Below, piece after piece: positions 5,103 through 6,645 of a stretch of 6,645 nucleotides of DNA. The first letter of the stretch is position 1; each line of letters opens with the position of its first letter. This DNA is from Desulfarculus sp. (lineage in GTDB: Bacteria > Desulfobacterota > Desulfarculia > Desulfarculales > Desulfarculaceae): contig JAIUYB010000130.1 of assembly GCA_020216625.1 (NCBI GenBank), positions 1-6,645 of the forward strand. Direction: 5' to 3'. Both the position numbers and the translations under genes were made by a program. The notes beneath the pieces were generated by a model. That model did not search any database. It was given only the letters and a program-made list of their open reading frames with translations, and was not told where the DNA came from.

Positions 5103-6645
5103 CTATTGGTGCTTGAGGATGATGCGGCAGTCGGCCACGGCGCATCCCTGACCCTCAGGGTAGACAATGAGGGGGTTGATGTCCATCTCCGCGATCTGCG
5201 GGTTCTCGTCCAAAAGCTGGGACAGACGCAGGATGCAATCCTTGAGGGCCTCGATGTCCGAGGGCGGGTTGCCGCGCACCCCCTGGAGGATCTTGTAGGC
5301 CTTGATTTCCTGGATCATGCGCTCGGCGCTGGACTCCCACATCGGAGCCAAACGGAAGCTGACGTCCTTGAGCACCTCCACCAGGGTGCCTCCCAGGCCG
5401 AACATCACGATGGGGCCCATCTTGGGGTCGCGGTGGGCGCCCAGGATGACCTCCACGCCCTTCTTGGCCATCTCGGCCAGATATACGCCCTCGATCACCG
5501 CCTCGGGGTTGTAGGCCTTGGCGTTCGCCAAAATCTGCGCGTAAGCGGCCTTGGCCTCGTCCAGGTCCTTGATGCCCACCTTGACCCCGCCGGCGTCGGA
5601 CTTGTGCACGATCTGCTGGCTGACGATCTTCATCACCAGGGGGAAGCCCACGAAGTTGGCCGCCGCCTCCAGATCCTCGGGCTTGGTCACCAGACGCGAT
5701 CTGAGCAAGGGGAAGCCGTAGCACTGGAGGATGCGATTGGCCTCGTGCTCGTGCATCAGGTGGGTGGGCTCCAGCTCCAGGCTCTCGTTGATCAAAAGCT
5801 GGGTCGAGGAGCAGTCGGCCTGCACCGGCTTGACCCAGCGGGCCTGGGGCTTGAGCTTCTCGCCGAAGCGGGCCATGGCCGCCAGGGTGCGCACCGCCGC
5901 CTCGGGGAACATGTAGTTGGGGATGCCGTTCTGCTGCAGGTGGTTCACCCCGGCGCTGACATCGACGATGCCCATGAAGGAGCAGAGCACCGGCTTGTCG
6001 ATGCCCCGGACCACGGTGGGCACGATGTGGGCCGTTTCCAGAATGTCGGTCATGGCCTGGGGGGTGAGGATGATAACCGCGCCGTCCACGTTCTCGTCCT
6101 GGAGCACGTGACGAATGGCGGCCTCGTAGCGCTCGTGGGTGGCGTCGCCGATCACGTCCACCGGGTTGTGGATGCTGGCGGTGGCCGGCAGGTCGTTCTT
6201 TAGCTTGGCCAGGGTGACGTCACTGAAATTGGCCAGCTTCAGGCCGTGTCGGATGGCGGCGTCGGTGGCCATGATGCCCGGTCCGCCGGCGTTGGTGACG
6301 ATGGCGACGCGGTTGCCCTTGGGCACCGGCTGGGAGCCGAAGGCCTGGGCGTAGTGGAACAGCTCGGTGATGCCCTCCACCCGCTGGATGCCGCTCTGCA
6401 TGAAGATGGCGTCGTAGGCCGCCTCGGACCCGGCCAGGGAGCCGGTGTGGCTGCTGGCGGCCTTGGCTCCCTCGGGGCTGGTGCCGCTCTTGATGGCCAG
6501 CATGGGCTTCTTGGCGTCCCAGGCGATTTCGCGGGCCACCTCGATGAACTCCCGCCCGTTGCTGATGTCCTCCAGGTACATCAGGATCACCTCGGTTTCG
6601 GGATCGTCGCGCAGGTAACGCAGCAGGTCGATCTCGGTCACGTCG
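5103..6645 (-). CDS. Fused acyl-CoA synthetase, NDP-forming (acetate-CoA ligase type), 5' end outside window
   Basis: The last 514 codons of a fused alpha-beta ADP-forming acyl-CoA synthetase, which converts acyl-CoA, ADP and phosphate to free acid, CoA and ATP in the cytoplasm (acetyl-CoA is the best-known substrate). Numbering from the GTG codon at 6641, the phosphorylated alpha-type His is His65 in SSHTGSLAGSEAAY, a NAGGPG loop lies at 117-122, and the ATP-grasp part (about 295-512) holds HKSDAGGV with the second, beta-type His346, FGLGGTLVEV at 414-423 and EMDINPLIV at 485-493. The frame stays open to the window edge, and the N-terminal CoA-binding domain, roughly 190 residues by comparison with the usual length of about 700, is missing, so the GTG at 6641 is not the true start. 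Catalytic residues visible here are intact. The exact acyl substrate cannot be read from the sequence. The formate channel gene follows 65 bp downstream. Confidence 0.94.
   Translation of the reverse strand, partial: DVTEIDLLRYLRDDPETEVILMYLEDISNGREFIEVAREIAWDAKKPMLAIKSGTSPEGAKAASSHTGSLAGSEAAYDAIFMQSGIQRVEGITELFHYAQAFGSQPVPKGNRVAIVTNAGGPGIMATDAAIRHGLKLANFSDVTLAKLKNDLPATASIHNPVDVIGDATHERYEAAIRHVLQDENVDGAVIILTPQAMTDILETAHIVPTVVRGIDKPVLCSFMGIVDVSAGVNHLQQNGIPNYMFPEAAVRTLAAMARFGEKLKPQARWVKPVQADCSSTQLLINESLELEPTHLMHEHEANRILQCYGFPLLRSRLVTKPEDLEAAANFVGFPLVMKIVSQQIVHKSDAGGVKVGIKDLDEAKAAYAQILANAKAYNPEAVIEGVYLAEMAKKGVEVILGAHRDPKMGPIVMFGLGGTLVEVLKDVSFRLAPMWESSAERMIQEIKAYKILQGVRGNPPSDIEALKDCILRLSQLLDENPQIAEMDINPLIVYPEGQGCAVADCRIILKHQ

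Noticed and set aside
5061..6203. Long plus-strand open frame opposite the acyl-CoA synthetase (380 codons)
   Set aside because: It is an antisense shadow starting inside the intercistronic hairpin, with repetitive His/Leu/Gly/Val composition and no recognisable fold.

Overview
The window is GC-rich bacterial DNA with six protein-coding genes, two of them cut by the window edges, and no tRNA, rRNA, CRISPR array or mobile element that I can see. The gene content (HndB/HndC-type NADH electron-transfer subunits, a FocA-like formate channel, a fused ADP-forming acyl-CoA synthetase) and the heavy GCC/GGC/CTG codon use from about position 630 onward suggest an anaerobic, possibly sulfate-reducing or syntrophic, Desulfobacterota-like organism of the Desulfarculus kind. 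This placement is an inference from protein style; no taxonomic marker is present.

Layout: (1) 3-776, plus strand: the C-terminal nucleotide-binding domain of an ABC exporter, cut by the left edge. Most of it has codon use unlike the rest of the window. (2) 805-1596, plus: an atypical short-chain dehydrogenase/reductase lacking the usual catalytic Tyr and Lys. (3) 1615-1662: a strong 15-bp hairpin between two convergent genes, probably a two-way terminator. (4) 3858 down to 1678, minus: a tight two-gene unit, hndB-like then hndC-like. (5) 3859-4158: a 300-bp intergenic stretch with the likely promoter of hndBC and a likely terminator for the channel gene. (6) 5037 down to 4159, minus: a FocA-type formate channel. 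(7) 6645 down to 5103, minus: a fused NDP-forming acyl-CoA synthetase, cut by the right edge, separated from the channel gene by 65 bp that hold a perfect 11-bp hairpin.

How the genes may work together: HndC-like proteins carry FMN and several Fe-S clusters and exchange electrons with NAD(P)H inside multi-subunit hydrogenases or formate dehydrogenases. Here neither the NuoE-like HndA nor a catalytic subunit (FeFe-hydrogenase HndD or formate dehydrogenase) is encoded beside them, so the pair must work with a partner encoded elsewhere or in a different complex. The adjacent formate channel makes a formate-linked role attractive, and the acyl-CoA synthetase would make ATP from acetyl-CoA or another acyl-CoA while releasing the free acid. 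Together this fits fermentative or syntrophic energy metabolism, but the functional link is inferred from proximity only. I found no clear case for a wholly new system; the most unusual points are the orphan hndBC pair, the missing cysteine in HndB, the SDR active site, and the codon-use break inside the ABC gene.
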